Below, piece by piece: positions 27,618 through 36,665 of a DNA stretch of 44,619 nucleotides; position 1 is the first letter of the stretch; each line of letters starts with the position of its first letter. The stretch is taken from positions 1 through 44,619 of IMG/VR virus record IMGVR_UViG_3300031251_000043; one strand, 5' to 3'. The notes beneath the pieces are model-generated. The model was not told the origin of the DNA. It made no database searches and saw only the letters and a program-made list of their open reading frames with translations. The stretch is from a virus. The position numbers were made by a program, and so were the translations under genes.

Positions 27618-29642
27618 TTACTTAGGGCTGATCATGACCGTCTCGGTACCCATAGGTGCCGCTTCGGCTATGGTCATCTCACGTTGCGAAATGTCTATCT
27701 TGTTGCGAATGTCAGCATCCTTGCGGTCGGCATCACGAGACGCTAATTGGTCCTTAAATTGCTGCTGGATTTGCTGTAGTTTCGCCTTCATCTCCTCGAT
27801 AGCTCCGTGCATCTTGACCTTCTCATCGGCAGATTGTGCCTGCATGGTGAGGGCTTGAGCCTTCTGCTGTTCGATTTGCATCTCCTGGACCTTCATCGGG
27901 TCAGGCTGCGGAGGCGGTATTTGGTCTGGAGGCGTAAGGTAGTCAGCGATGTTCTTGATGCCGCGCATATTGAGGACATCTGAGGCCATCTTGTAGCGGC
28001 CCTTGGCTTGGAACATTGTGCCGAGTTGTGGGTCTTGAGCCATCATGGCACCGGCCGCAGCCAGCTTGTCTGCCTCACGATCCATCTCGCCATACCCAAG
28101 GTGAACTGAGCACGAGGCTCTCTTGCGCTCACCCCATTGACGAGGATCGACAGGTTGCCAATTACCAGCTACCTCAATGATACTTTGCTTGTCCTCTTTA
28201 GCGATGATTAAGGCGTAGACCTTGAGCCACAGTGGGATGATGAACTGGTTGGCGAAGTTGCGAGCGATGACCTTCTGACGGGTCTGGCTCATGTTCACCA
28301 AATCATTGACCATGCCTTGTGAGTTCTGGTTGCTAACCGCATCCTTATTCAAGCCCTGTGAGAGGCTGGAGATACCAGTGGTCTCCTCATTCTGTTGCTG
28401 CAAGAGCCCGAGCGTCTGGAAGACGAAGGGGTTCAAATTGGCATACTGAATGGGCGTAACGGCATCAGGGCGCGTCACGTTGACGATACCACCTAGGCGG
28501 TTGTCGAGAAGCTCCTTGGGGTTCGTGAGACCACCCTTGAGCACCTGGAACCTTGGGTTCACTGTGATGCTTGTGTGATCCACAATAGCGCGAACGAGCA
28601 CAGAGCGAATGTTCTGGATAGGGATGACTCTAGCCGCGAAGTTGTCACCATAGAAGCTGTGTGGGATGGGGATGGGAGCCCACGCTATGAACGGGTGGTC
28701 ATCAACCTCATCAATGTCCAGTGTGACGTTGCCACAGCGGAGCACTTTGTATAGCTTCGGGTACTGGTCGCCATCACGAGAACACTCGACATATGCCTCG
28801 TTTACTACAAGCCAGCGTGTGTCGTCTTCAGTGTCATTCGAGTTCGTGCGGAAGCCGCTGTCGATCTGTTGAAATCTCGCGAGCATCTCAGGGCTTGAGT
28901 TTAGGTCTAGGTCACTATCAGCATTACATTGCTCAATAAGCTTCCTAGGGTAACCTTCCTTAATAAGGTCACCTTGCTGCTTCAGTTCCCTATGGACGAC
29001 GAAGTATTTCTTCGACATCTTAGGGGTCTGAGGTTCAACAGCGAGGTCCTCAGGGTTGATAATTTTGATGCGTACCTGACCACCCTTCGTCTTACGGGTC
29101 AGTTTACCACTATAGGAACCGTCGGGGTCCTGTGTAGCGTTGAGGTCAGAGATTTCATCCTGAGCAGCTAGACCATGTACCGAGTCCTCATCGAGGCCTT
29201 GGAACTCATGATCCACACAGTCTTCGCAGTCTTCCCACCATACCTTAGCGACACCCACGCGGGCTGTTAGACCATCGTGGATTGCGGAGCCGATGATTTC
29301 ATAACCATCGTTCTGAGAGAACACATTGTACTTGGTGTACTCAGTGGCAATGCGTGCGGGCTCAACGTCTTGTGGGCTGGTTGGATCAAAGCGAACGATG
29401 TCCTTTCCGCCAGCGAATGTCTCGAGCAGCTGGGCCTTCATGGCCTCTACGCTGTTGTAGACTTCAGGGCTCACATATGAGCTACTGCCTGGGCCTTGGC
29501 GCTTGGGGTACTCACCATTGAAGTATCTAGTTACACGCTCGCGCTCAGTACTCAGCTTACTCCCGTACCAACTTTGTGCCTGCTTGATCTTATTATCAAC
29601 GAGGGTGCCAACCTCCTCATCATTTAATGTCTTATTTGCCAT
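27618..29642 (-). CDS. Portal protein
   Basis: A 674-aa portal that forms the dodecameric ring at the capsid vertex. The N-terminus (ADNKIKQAQSWYGSK-like VDNKIKQAQSWYGSKLSTER, RYFNGEYPKRQGPGSSSYVS) is typical of podovirus portals. The central part has PHPFIAWAPIPIPHSFYGDN-like VDDHPFIAWAPIPIPHSFYG, then ENTTGISSLSQ-like EETTGISSLSQGLNKDAVSN. A long C-terminal helical region (MKVQEMQIEQQKAQALTMQA) matches the portal barrel or crown. Its size is close to P22 gp1 (725 aa) rather than T7 gp8 (536 aa). It follows terminase, separated only by an inserted HNH gene. Confidence 0.88.
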   Translation of the reverse strand: MANKTLNDEEVGTLVDNKIKQAQSWYGSKLSTERERVTRYFNGEYPKRQGPGSSSYVSPEVYNSVEAMKAQLLETFAGGKDIVRFDPTSPQDVEPARIATEYTKYNVFSQNDGYEIIGSAIHDGLTARVGVAKVWWEDCEDCVDHEFQGLDEDSVHGLAAQDEISDLNATQDPDGSYSGKLTRKTKGGQVRIKIINPEDLAVEPQTPKMSKKYFVVHRELKQQGDLIKEGYPRKLIEQCNADSDLDLNSSPEMLARFQQIDSGFRTNSNDTEDDTRWLVVNEAYVECSRDGDQYPKLYKVLRCGNVTLDIDEVDDHPFIAWAPIPIPHSFYGDNFAARVIPIQNIRSVLVRAIVDHTSITVNPRFQVLKGGLTNPKELLDNRLGGIVNVTRPDAVTPIQYANLNPFVFQTLGLLQQQNEETTGISSLSQGLNKDAVSNQNSQGMVNDLVNMSQTRQKVIARNFANQFIIPLWLKVYALIIAKEDKQSIIEVAGNWQPVDPRQWGERKRASCSVHLGYGEMDREADKLAAAGAMMAQDPQLGTMFQAKGRYKMASDVLNMRGIKNIADYLTPPDQIPPPQPDPMKVQEMQIEQQKAQALTMQAQSADEKVKMHGAIEEMKAKLQQIQQQFKDQLASRDADRKDADIRNKIDISQREMTIAEAAPMGTETVMISPK

Positions 29643-29662
29643 GTATCATGTTCCATTGAGTG

Positions 29663-30040
29663 TCACATGGCATGCATCGCGGCAAGCCTTTTGGACGTAG
29701 GTGTGTGATGATATGCTACGAGATTTTGTAGGACCTTTGGGTCGTCGTTTAGAAGACCAAGAGCCATGTTACATGCCCCACATAGAAGTCCTCTGACTTC
29801 TTCGGTATCGTGGTTGTGATCAACATGGAAGGTATTATGGTGCCCTCCAGGTTCTGTAGTACCACATCCGGCACACATTCCATTCTGTGCGTTGAACAAT
29901 AGGTCCCAATATTCAGGTGTTATATCATACACACGCTTCAGGTGTTTGCGCCTCGCAGCGGCCTTACCCTTTGGGGTCTGCGCATACTTTGATGCACGAG
30001 ACTTGCCCTTAGGTGATTTATTATATTCAGCCTGTGTCAT
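29663..30040 (-). CDS. Endonuclease VII-type HNH homing endonuclease between terminase and portal
   Basis: A 125-aa protein with a basic N-terminus (KSPKGKSRASKYAQTPKGKA) and an endonuclease VII domain: GMCAGCGTTEPGG, TFHVDHNHDTEEVRGLLCGA and CNMALGLLNDDP. It thus has two CxxC pairs and the HVDHNH catalytic motif. The ATG overlaps the terminase TGA. It is homologous in layout to the protein at 25830..26270 and is a mobile gene inserted between terL and portal. Confidence 0.88.
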   Translation of the reverse strand: MTQAEYNKSPKGKSRASKYAQTPKGKAAARRKHLKRVYDITPEYWDLLFNAQNGMCAGCGTTEPGGHHNTFHVDHNHDTEEVRGLLCGACNMALGLLNDDPKVLQNLVAYHHTPTSKRLAAMHAM

Positions 30041-31602
30041 ATCGCTTCAACGTAAAAGTCATCGGTGACGCGGATTGGCGTGAAGCGCCCAATGTGGATG
30101 TGGTTAGCTAGTGCGAGAGCCATCACACGGTCGTCGTGGTTGCCCTCCTCAGCCTGCATACGTCCCGTTTCGGTCACGATGTAGCTAAGCATTTCCTTGA
30201 GGGTACCTTCGTCCTCGATGTCCATTTCGTTCTCACGCATGGATGCTCTAAGGCGATCAATGACAAGTGGCTTGGATTTTTCCGTGGTTCTGAAGCCGAT
30301 GGTGATTGTCTCACGGTCATTGAGTTGACCTTCAGCAATCTCGGTGTAACAGTTTGGATACGCTAGGTCTCGTCCGAGTCTGACTGCGGTGAGGATGCCG
30401 TGGTTATTGTTCTCGACAATGATACGGGCCTCATTAAAATACATTCCAAGGGCATACAGTACATCTGAAAAATAGTCCGGGTGTACATGTCCATGCCACG
30501 ACGCAACAAGTCTTTTCTGTCCGTCGAGTACTTGTGCAACGGAGTAGTCGCCATCTCGTAAACCCATGGCAACGTCAGCTCCCACATAATACTCTCCTCC
30601 TAATTCAAGCTCGCGCCATACTGATAGCTCACCCCTAGGGTGCTTAGCGAATGATTGGCCTTCATGGGCCATCCGATATAGAGGCTGTGTTGAAACCTTT
30701 AACATCGTGTGTAACTGTTCAGGATTAAACACCGGACGCCCTGAGGCAATGAAGGCCTCGTCGGCATTACTAGGGTATTCCTGCCAGAACTGTTCGGTTC
30801 CTGACTTGGCTATTTCGATCCTACGGAACATAAGCTGTTCGTCGGTAAGCCCATAGAGTGCAACGAGGTCTTGCTCCTCGTAGGTTTTCTCAAAGTTCGC
30901 AGGTACCTCAGCGACATACTCAGGGCTGTCAAACCAAGGGCTAAAGAACGGGATGAACCCATTGGTGCCCTCGACTGCCCCGCGCCACATTTCGTAGAAT
31001 GGTCCTGACATGCCGTTGGCTGTGGACTCAATGTACACGTCAGTGTCGGGGGTGTTTGGGACGGCCTTTAGAAGGCCTGATAGGTTGTCGGCGGCGCTGA
31101 TCTTTGGCCAGAAGGCGACCTCTGATAGATGAACGTCTGTAAGGGTCTCACCACGGGCCACTGTGTCAGAGCCTGCGGTAGCCACCATAAGACCTGTATC
31201 AAGCTCACTAAAGACAAGCTCGCGACGACTGGAATAAGAAGTAGCAGGCTTAAGTAGCTCAACGGTTGCGTTGTGTGTTCGCTTATACATATCCCACAGA
31301 GCGCGTGAGCTGTCTGCCACATGGGCCACAACCATTCCTTTACGAGCCCTGCGTTGACTCAGTTTCCAATAGAGACGACCGTGTACGTATGTACTGAAGC
31401 CCTGCTGACGAGCCTTCAAGATGATGACGCGCACGTTGCCTTTTGTGGCGCGCATATTCTCAATGGCTTTGTGTAGCTTTGTTTGTGGAGCATTCAGCGC
31501 CAGGGGCTTCAGTTCGCCGGTCTTAGTACGTATCTTGATGCTGGACTTGGCGTAGAACCTATAGTCGTCGTAAAGTTTCTTACGTATCGCTTTCGGGTCC
31601 AC
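30037..31602 (-). CDS. terL: Terminase large subunit
   Basis: A 521-aa DNA-packaging motor. The ATPase domain has the Walker A-like VIILKARQQGFSTYVHGRLY (about 60-75), Walker B with catalytic Glu in TDVHLSEVAFW (about 155-166) and a coupling motif ESTANGMSG. The RNase H-like nuclease domain shows YYVGADVAMGLRDGDYSVAQ with the first Asp, IIVENNNHGI and a late HDDRVMALALA with the last Asp pair. GTG 31602 is preferred, with GGAGG 6 nt upstream inside the small subunit gene. TTG 31605 is possible. Confidence 0.93.
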   Translation of the reverse strand: MDPKAIRKKLYDDYRFYAKSSIKIRTKTGELKPLALNAPQTKLHKAIENMRATKGNVRVIILKARQQGFSTYVHGRLYWKLSQRRARKGMVVAHVADSSRALWDMYKRTHNATVELLKPATSYSSRRELVFSELDTGLMVATAGSDTVARGETLTDVHLSEVAFWPKISAADNLSGLLKAVPNTPDTDVYIESTANGMSGPFYEMWRGAVEGTNGFIPFFSPWFDSPEYVAEVPANFEKTYEEQDLVALYGLTDEQLMFRRIEIAKSGTEQFWQEYPSNADEAFIASGRPVFNPEQLHTMLKVSTQPLYRMAHEGQSFAKHPRGELSVWRELELGGEYYVGADVAMGLRDGDYSVAQVLDGQKRLVASWHGHVHPDYFSDVLYALGMYFNEARIIVENNNHGILTAVRLGRDLAYPNCYTEIAEGQLNDRETITIGFRTTEKSKPLVIDRLRASMRENEMDIEDEGTLKEMLSYIVTETGRMQAEEGNHDDRVMALALANHIHIGRFTPIRVTDDFYVEAI

Positions 31603-31909
31603 CAAGCTCCTCCATGTCGTCGTGTTCGATTGTCTTGAGCCATTCTTCGGCCTGACTGATAGTCACTTTGGTCTTAGCTTCTGGCTTGGACATCGTGTAC
31701 GACAGGATGAGACTAGCAGCGGACAACTTGTCTTTTTGGCTTGTAGGTCCACGTAGGACCTCTAAAGTCCCGAGGAGTGCCTCTTGGGCCATCGCATCAA
31801 GCGTAGGTATTTCCCTCTTGATGTTCTCGAGGTCTTTAGCTGCCATAATTTTTGCTTTCTTTGTTCGGTTGAGCCACACACGTCTAGTCATGGTTTTACC
31901 ATTGGACAT
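31580..31909 (-). CDS. terS: Terminase small subunit (probable)
   Basis: Up to 109 aa, ending 23 nt inside terL. The core (LENIKREIPTLDAMAQEALL, GTLEVLRGPTSQKDKLSAAS, LILSYTMSKPEAKTKVTISQ) has the helical oligomerisation pattern of podovirus small terminases that recognise the packaging site. The C-terminus is acidic (EEWLKTIEHDDMEELGG). The start is uncertain: ATG 31909 gives a basic N-terminus (MSNGKTMTRRVWLNRTKKAK), and ATG 31846 gives an 88-aa protein. Neither has a strong ribosome-binding site. Confidence 0.7.
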   Translation of the reverse strand: MSNGKTMTRRVWLNRTKKAKIMAAKDLENIKREIPTLDAMAQEALLGTLEVLRGPTSQKDKLSAASLILSYTMSKPEAKTKVTISQAEEWLKTIEHDDMEELGGPESDT

Positions 31910-32206
31910 CTTTAGCTTTTGACAACGCCCAGTGTTCCTAATGGAGTGTGTGCTACCATATTTGTTCTTGTCACGCTGGCGGCGTCCGAACCACTCAGCG
32001 TACCCTGGTACCTCATTGCACATCAGGGTGTGGGGATTGGCATCGCCACTCGGGAGATGGCCGCGCCTTTTGCGCCTTATGTTGCGGACTTGCCCCAGGC
32101 GGGGGGCCTTAGACGTGCGTTGGGCCAACAGGCTTACTGGCTGATCTAAGGCCCCAGGGTCGTAGCTAACAATGCCACCGTCCCCCAAGTGTGTAAGGTA
32201 TTGCAA
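31910..32206 (-). other. Open frame upstream of terS, coding status unclear
   Basis: The terS frame stays open for 99 further codons up to a TTG at 32206, with no ribosome-binding site at that TTG. Part of the translation looks protein-like (EVPGYAEWFGRRQRDKNKYG), part is Arg/Pro-rich and less convincing. It could be an N-terminal extension of TerS, a separate small gene, or an untranslated interval containing the packaging signal. No gene on the plus strand is credible here. Confidence 0.35.
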
Positions 32207-32209
32207 GTG

Positions 32210-32521
32210 TTACGCGGCAGGAGCCGGTGCGGGAACAACCGGATCAGCGGCGACAACTTCAGCTTTGAGGGCCGCAATCTCAGTAACAATACCATCGAGA
32301 GCCGCAGCCCAGGTGGACGTAGCAGCCGCAGTGGCGGTGGCAGTAGAAGTAGCCGCAGTCTGCGCCTTAACGTCCGCAAGTTGCTTCTCGAAAGTCGTCC
32401 TTAGGTCCGCGAGGGCCGCTGCGACATCGGTAATATGAGCCATATGTTTGTCCTTAAGTCTCTTGATTTCCCCTAGCGCTGCTAAGGAGAATAGTGTGGG
32501 AATGATCAGGAGCCAGTACAT
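32210..32521 (-). CDS. Small Ala/Thr-rich helical protein with N-terminal membrane segment
   Basis: ATG 32521 overlaps the previous TAA and gives 103 aa. It has an N-terminal hydrophobic helix (MYWLLIIPTLFSLAALGEIK), a coiled-coil-like part (ITDVAAALADLRTTFEKQLA) and a low-complexity Ala/Thr/Val/Pro end (TAATSTATATAAATSTWAAA; VPAPAPAA). A second start at 32443 (CATATG with AAGGAC upstream) would give a 77-aa protein without the membrane helix, so two products are possible. Function is unknown. Confidence 0.5.
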   Translation of the reverse strand: MYWLLIIPTLFSLAALGEIKRLKDKHMAHITDVAAALADLRTTFEKQLADVKAQTAATSTATATAAATSTWAAALDGIVTEIAALKAEVVAADPVVPAPAPAA

Positions 32522-34536
32522 TAGGCCTCCTTATGAAAAGCGAGTAGGTGATGCCGACGCAACGCGGCCTTAGCGAGAGCCCTATGAGCCGGTGATATGC
32601 GGTGAATAGCACTATCAATCTCCGCGCGAGCGGTGGACTTTGAGCCCATCCCGGACCCATGATTGAGTTGAGAGTGAAGCTCATCGAGTACCTCGTGGTC
32701 CTTGGCTGGAGCATCAGCAAACGCCAAGGCTTTGTGAGCGGCACTGACTGCGGCTGCGCGAGCCTCTAAGGCTGCACCAATCTTTGAGGCTACTGCCGGT
32801 TGATTGCGTGTCCCTTCGAGGGGCCGAGTTACAGTCTGCTCTCCACGAGTAACTTTGAATGTGGCTGGATCAGTTGGTTGCGGAGTGGGCGGCGGTGTAG
32901 GCTCTATGGGAGCAGCTTTCGCTAGAGCCCTTTGAGCCACAATATGCTCAGGAGGAGCCGCAGGAGCTTGTGGTGCCTCAGAGGATTGCTGTTTGGATAC
33001 TTGAGCTTGTGCCTTAGCGGCAGCTTTAGCCTTCACAAGTTCATCACGGAAGTTAGGTAGCGATGATCCAGGCTGTGCTGAAGGTGAATCACTGGCCATA
33101 CGGCTAGTGAACTCAGGGAGCGGATTGCGATTACCTAGGAGGCTATCGACGCCCCTAGTGGCCGACCTGAGGCCATATTGAAGCGCAGGGATACCTAATA
33201 CGCCAGCGCCAATGTGTCCCATTCCACCAATGCCGAGTAGTGTGTGAGCAGCGATAGCACCACCACCAACCGGAATGACACCCAAGTGTGGTGTGAGGAT
33301 ACCTTTGGCTCCAGGAGCCTCAGCGATACCTCCAGCGAACGACTTGGTGCCTGGGTTGAAGTTGCCAATCTCTTTCATACGATTGAGATTGTTGTAGTCA
33401 GTCAGTGATTGCGTTAGATCAGCGCCTTGGCGGAAGCCACCTAATTGATCCTTGATGTCAGAGATGTTCTGAGGGTCTACAACTTCACCAGCGCGAAGCT
33501 TGCCTCTAACACTGTCTAGTGCTTGACGTATATCACTATCATAGCCGGGTTGTTTCTCTAGGGACGATATGTGGGCCGCTGTATCTGATTGTGTCTTGAT
33601 CTCGTTCTGGAGGTCACGCTCGACAGACTTAACGGCCTCGAATGAAGTCGCTGGGGTGCTAGTGTCTTTCCCGTCGAAGCGGTCGGCAACCGGAGCGAAC
33701 TCAGGGCCGAAGTCAGAGAACTTGTAAGCCTGCGCTAGTTCGCCTGGAGCCTTTAAGGTCCTCAGGCCTGCACCAATAGCACCACCTGTGAGGGCGTCTG
33801 TGGCTACTGAGTCAACAGTCGGTAGCTGACCGTTAATGAGGCCAGAGTGCTGTATCGTTTGAGCGCCAGCGAGAGCCGCGTTCTCAGCGGCCGACTTGGT
33901 GATGGCACTGGCGACTGCGGGGATTGCTTCAGCACCAATGGCCTTCTCAGCCGTCCCCAGGCCGCTTGTGAGCCCAAGTCTACTGAGGGCACCTCCAGCC
34001 AATTGGCTTGCGATGACCTTGGCTTTCGTCCAGGTGCTAGGGGCATTAGGGTCTTCTCCAGCTGCTTTAGAGGCATCTTCGAGGTCCTGACCATAGTTGC
34101 TTAGACCATAGGAGCCAGCTGCGCCCGCGAGGCCACCTAGTGTAGCTCCGACAGGCCCACCCATAGCACCACCTAAGGCACCTGAAGCGGCCCCAGCGAG
34201 GGCATGTTGAACACCTTGGGGTGCTCCCTCGAGGATAGCGCGCGGGAGGTAACTTGCGCGGTCCATGTAGCCTTTGGAAGTGTCGTGTAGTCCTTGGCTT
34301 GCCGGTGTGTAGTCAGAGGCACCCAAGGGGGCTTGTGGTCCCCCAAGGGTCTTAGAGATACCGCTTGCGTCCTGTTGGGCACCATAGCGGAGAGCATCGA
34401 GGGCTTTCTCAACAATACCTTTGTTGGCTTCGGTATCAGGCGAGGCTTGTGATACCTCAGGGTCATTGAGCCACGGGGCGTCCTGTGCGCTCGCTATAGG
34501 GTCATTGAGCCACGGGGCGTCCTGTGGGTTGTCCAT
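32521..34536 (-). CDS. Internal virion (ejection) protein, 671 aa
   Basis: A 671-aa protein whose N-terminus repeats QDAPWLNDP twice (residues 4-12 and 17-25), a motif common at the start of podovirus internal virion proteins. It continues with Gly/Ala-rich segments able to insert in membranes (ALAGAASGALGGAMGGPVGA; TLGGLAGAAGSYGLSNYGQD), a helical middle (VERDLQNEIKTQSDTAAHIS) and a Gln/Ala/Pro-rich C-terminal region. It is encoded next to the transglycosylase-containing internal protein and probably forms part of the DNA-ejection channel. Confidence 0.65.
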   Translation of the reverse strand: MDNPQDAPWLNDPIASAQDAPWLNDPEVSQASPDTEANKGIVEKALDALRYGAQQDASGISKTLGGPQAPLGASDYTPASQGLHDTSKGYMDRASYLPRAILEGAPQGVQHALAGAASGALGGAMGGPVGATLGGLAGAAGSYGLSNYGQDLEDASKAAGEDPNAPSTWTKAKVIASQLAGGALSRLGLTSGLGTAEKAIGAEAIPAVASAITKSAAENAALAGAQTIQHSGLINGQLPTVDSVATDALTGGAIGAGLRTLKAPGELAQAYKFSDFGPEFAPVADRFDGKDTSTPATSFEAVKSVERDLQNEIKTQSDTAAHISSLEKQPGYDSDIRQALDSVRGKLRAGEVVDPQNISDIKDQLGGFRQGADLTQSLTDYNNLNRMKEIGNFNPGTKSFAGGIAEAPGAKGILTPHLGVIPVGGGAIAAHTLLGIGGMGHIGAGVLGIPALQYGLRSATRGVDSLLGNRNPLPEFTSRMASDSPSAQPGSSLPNFRDELVKAKAAAKAQAQVSKQQSSEAPQAPAAPPEHIVAQRALAKAAPIEPTPPPTPQPTDPATFKVTRGEQTVTRPLEGTRNQPAVASKIGAALEARAAAVSAAHKALAFADAPAKDHEVLDELHSQLNHGSGMGSKSTARAEIDSAIHRISPAHRALAKAALRRHHLLAFHKEA
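34459..34526 (-). repeat. 29-bp direct repeat in the internal virion gene
   Basis: The 29 bases at 34459-34487 recur at 34498-34526 (period 39). They encode the duplicated QDAPWLNDP motif at the N-terminus of the internal virion protein. The identity at DNA level points to a recent duplication. Confidence 0.8.
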
Positions 34537-36662
34537 TACTGTTTGGTCCTTATCTTTCCATCAGGTCCCACATATTGAGTACCTTTGGGGATATTGGCGT
34601 AGTCTGAGGCATTCTGTACGGTAGTCATACCACCTTGAGGCTGAGAGGCAGCTTGTGATACTCTAGGAGTATCCTCAGCATCTTGTCCCTTATCCTGAAG
34701 GCGGTCGAGGATGGCTTGCCTATCGGTATCAAACAGAGGGTTGTCGGCGGCTCGTGCCTTACCAACACCTCGTGAGTATTGCCTATCGTTGGCATCCACT
34801 TTGGACTGAAGCATTTCAGCGAATGTGCCGACTGATGCCTTAAGCTGTTGAGGAGCCATACTTGGGTCCATCAGCTTCTGGAACTCAGCGGCTTCCTTCT
34901 CACTCGGAGCACCACCGCCTCTATAGGTCTTCATCATTTCGTCCGAGAGACCTTGGCGGATTGTGTTGAACACAGCTTGTGGAGTTGAGCCTGTTGCGAG
35001 ACCATACTTGTTCGCAATGGTGTTCAGCATACTGATGTTACCATTACCTAAGGCATCAGCCGCTGAACTAAGGTCATCCAAGTGGCCTGTGGCGGTCTCA
35101 AGTGCATTGTTAGCGACACCGAGCTTGCCAGAGGTAGCATCCTGCATCATCTTCTGAGCAGTTTGATAATTCTGCGCTTGGAAGTCAGGGTACTGCGTAG
35201 CTAAGATGCCTCTCATACGAACAGCCTCAGGAGACCTGGAGCTATAGGCGGCGGGCATAGGTGTCTGATAGGCAGCAATTTGCTTCGCTATCGCTTGCTC
35301 TTGTTCGGTCGCAGGGTTCTTCTTGAGGTCCGTAGCATCCTGAGTTGCTTGGGCCGAGGAAATCTTCTGGCCGTTCTTACCTACCGTGAAGCCGCCATCA
35401 ATTGGCTTGCTAGTGATTTCACCAGTGTCCGGGTCGAACACACGAATAGCTGTGCCATCCTGGTTCATGCCAATGTATTGTTGCTTGGAACCATCCTTAG
35501 CCATTAAGCCTTTGAGGGCCGCAGAGCCGGTCGGGTTATCACGGGCCATGAGTGCCGAACCAACACCGATGAGACCATCAGCAAAACCGCCGCCCTTGGT
35601 GTTCTTCGAGGAGTCACCATTTAGGAACGTGGCGAGCTTGGCGTACATCGATGGGTTAGCGTCTGGCGTGGAGCCTGACGTTGACGGAATGGTACCTGTG
35701 GCATCTGGAGTGTTACTAGGGTCACCACCGGCTACCTGAGGAGCACCAGCAGCGCCCCCCTTGGAATACTGAGCCCACTTGTCATTCCATTGGGACACGA
35801 AGTCAGCCGCAGGAGCGTTAGGGTCACCACCGTTCACCTTGACGTTATTTCCTAGCCCCAATTCTGTCGGGGTCTTGTCAGGGTTCGAGAGGAGCTTGAT
35901 GGCACCACCGGCACCTTGTTGGTGCGCGAGGTACAACTCGGCATCCGTGGGTGGCCTTCCGAGGGCCTTGGTGAGTTTGGCGCTATCGTCTGCCGTAAGA
36001 GACTGCATGGCAGCTTCTTGGGCATTTGGGTCCATCCGGCTACCTGTGCCATACTGATCCCAAGTTCCCTTGGTGAACTGATAGCGGCCACTAGCCCCTG
36101 TCGGGCTTACGGCCTGATCATTCCCACCGGACTCAATCTGGCGCACCGTGGCAGCATATGTGCTGTAGGGAGCATTCGCAGCTGGGGCCGGGGGAGTTGT
36201 GGCCGGGTCCTGGGCTTGGTAGGTGCTAGGAGCAGCCTGAGGAGCCTGGGGAGGCTGGTAGGTGCTAGGAGCCCCTAGGGAGGCGTCAGACGGCCTTGGA
36301 GGGGGAGTTGGCACACTGGTAGCCTGAGGAGCCTGTTGGGGCTGCTGTGGCTGCTGTGGGGCATCCTGAGCCATATCCTGCGCCATGTCTTGATGGTGCT
36401 GAATGTATTCCCCTACGGTACCATTGGGATCAAACCCGGCTGCCTTCACTTCGTTGGCAGGGAGGATACTGGAGACCTTGGCCGCAGGGTCACCCTCGTA
36501 TAGCTTGAGGGCCGCAGGGACACCATGAGTGTCCGCAACGCTAAGCTGGTCGGGGGTTGGCTGGGTGCCAAGGTAGTCTTGGAGTTGGGCCTGGAGTAAC
36601 GTATTGTCGGTCGGAGCCGTTGGGTTACTCATTAGGCCTGAGAATAGATCAAATAGCGACAT
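34536..36662 (-). CDS. Internal virion protein with lytic transglycosylase domain
   Basis: A 708-aa virion protein. Residues about 170-275 form a lysozyme/SLT-like domain: TYAATVRQIESGGNDQAVSP with the catalytic Glu, then GASGRYQFTKGTWDQYG and LYLAHQQGAGGAIKLLSNP. It would cut peptidoglycan during DNA entry, like the domain in T7 gp16. The N-terminal 170 residues contain a Pro/Gln-rich linker (DAPQQPQQPQQAPQATSVPT). The C-terminal half is helical. Translation is coupled to the next gene (TAATG). Confidence 0.8.
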   Translation of the reverse strand: MSLFDLFSGLMSNPTAPTDNTLLQAQLQDYLGTQPTPDQLSVADTHGVPAALKLYEGDPAAKVSSILPANEVKAAGFDPNGTVGEYIQHHQDMAQDMAQDAPQQPQQPQQAPQATSVPTPPPRPSDASLGAPSTYQPPQAPQAAPSTYQAQDPATTPPAPAANAPYSTYAATVRQIESGGNDQAVSPTGASGRYQFTKGTWDQYGTGSRMDPNAQEAAMQSLTADDSAKLTKALGRPPTDAELYLAHQQGAGGAIKLLSNPDKTPTELGLGNNVKVNGGDPNAPAADFVSQWNDKWAQYSKGGAAGAPQVAGGDPSNTPDATGTIPSTSGSTPDANPSMYAKLATFLNGDSSKNTKGGGFADGLIGVGSALMARDNPTGSAALKGLMAKDGSKQQYIGMNQDGTAIRVFDPDTGEITSKPIDGGFTVGKNGQKISSAQATQDATDLKKNPATEQEQAIAKQIAAYQTPMPAAYSSRSPEAVRMRGILATQYPDFQAQNYQTAQKMMQDATSGKLGVANNALETATGHLDDLSSAADALGNGNISMLNTIANKYGLATGSTPQAVFNTIRQGLSDEMMKTYRGGGAPSEKEAAEFQKLMDPSMAPQQLKASVGTFAEMLQSKVDANDRQYSRGVGKARAADNPLFDTDRQAILDRLQDKGQDAEDTPRVSQAASQPQGGMTTVQNASDYANIPKGTQYVGPDGKIRTKQ

Positions 36663-36665
36663 GAG

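Noticed and set aside
31919-32149. 76-codon plus-strand frame opposite the region upstream of terS
   Set aside because: No start signal, and it runs against the late operon; the minus-strand frame is equally open.
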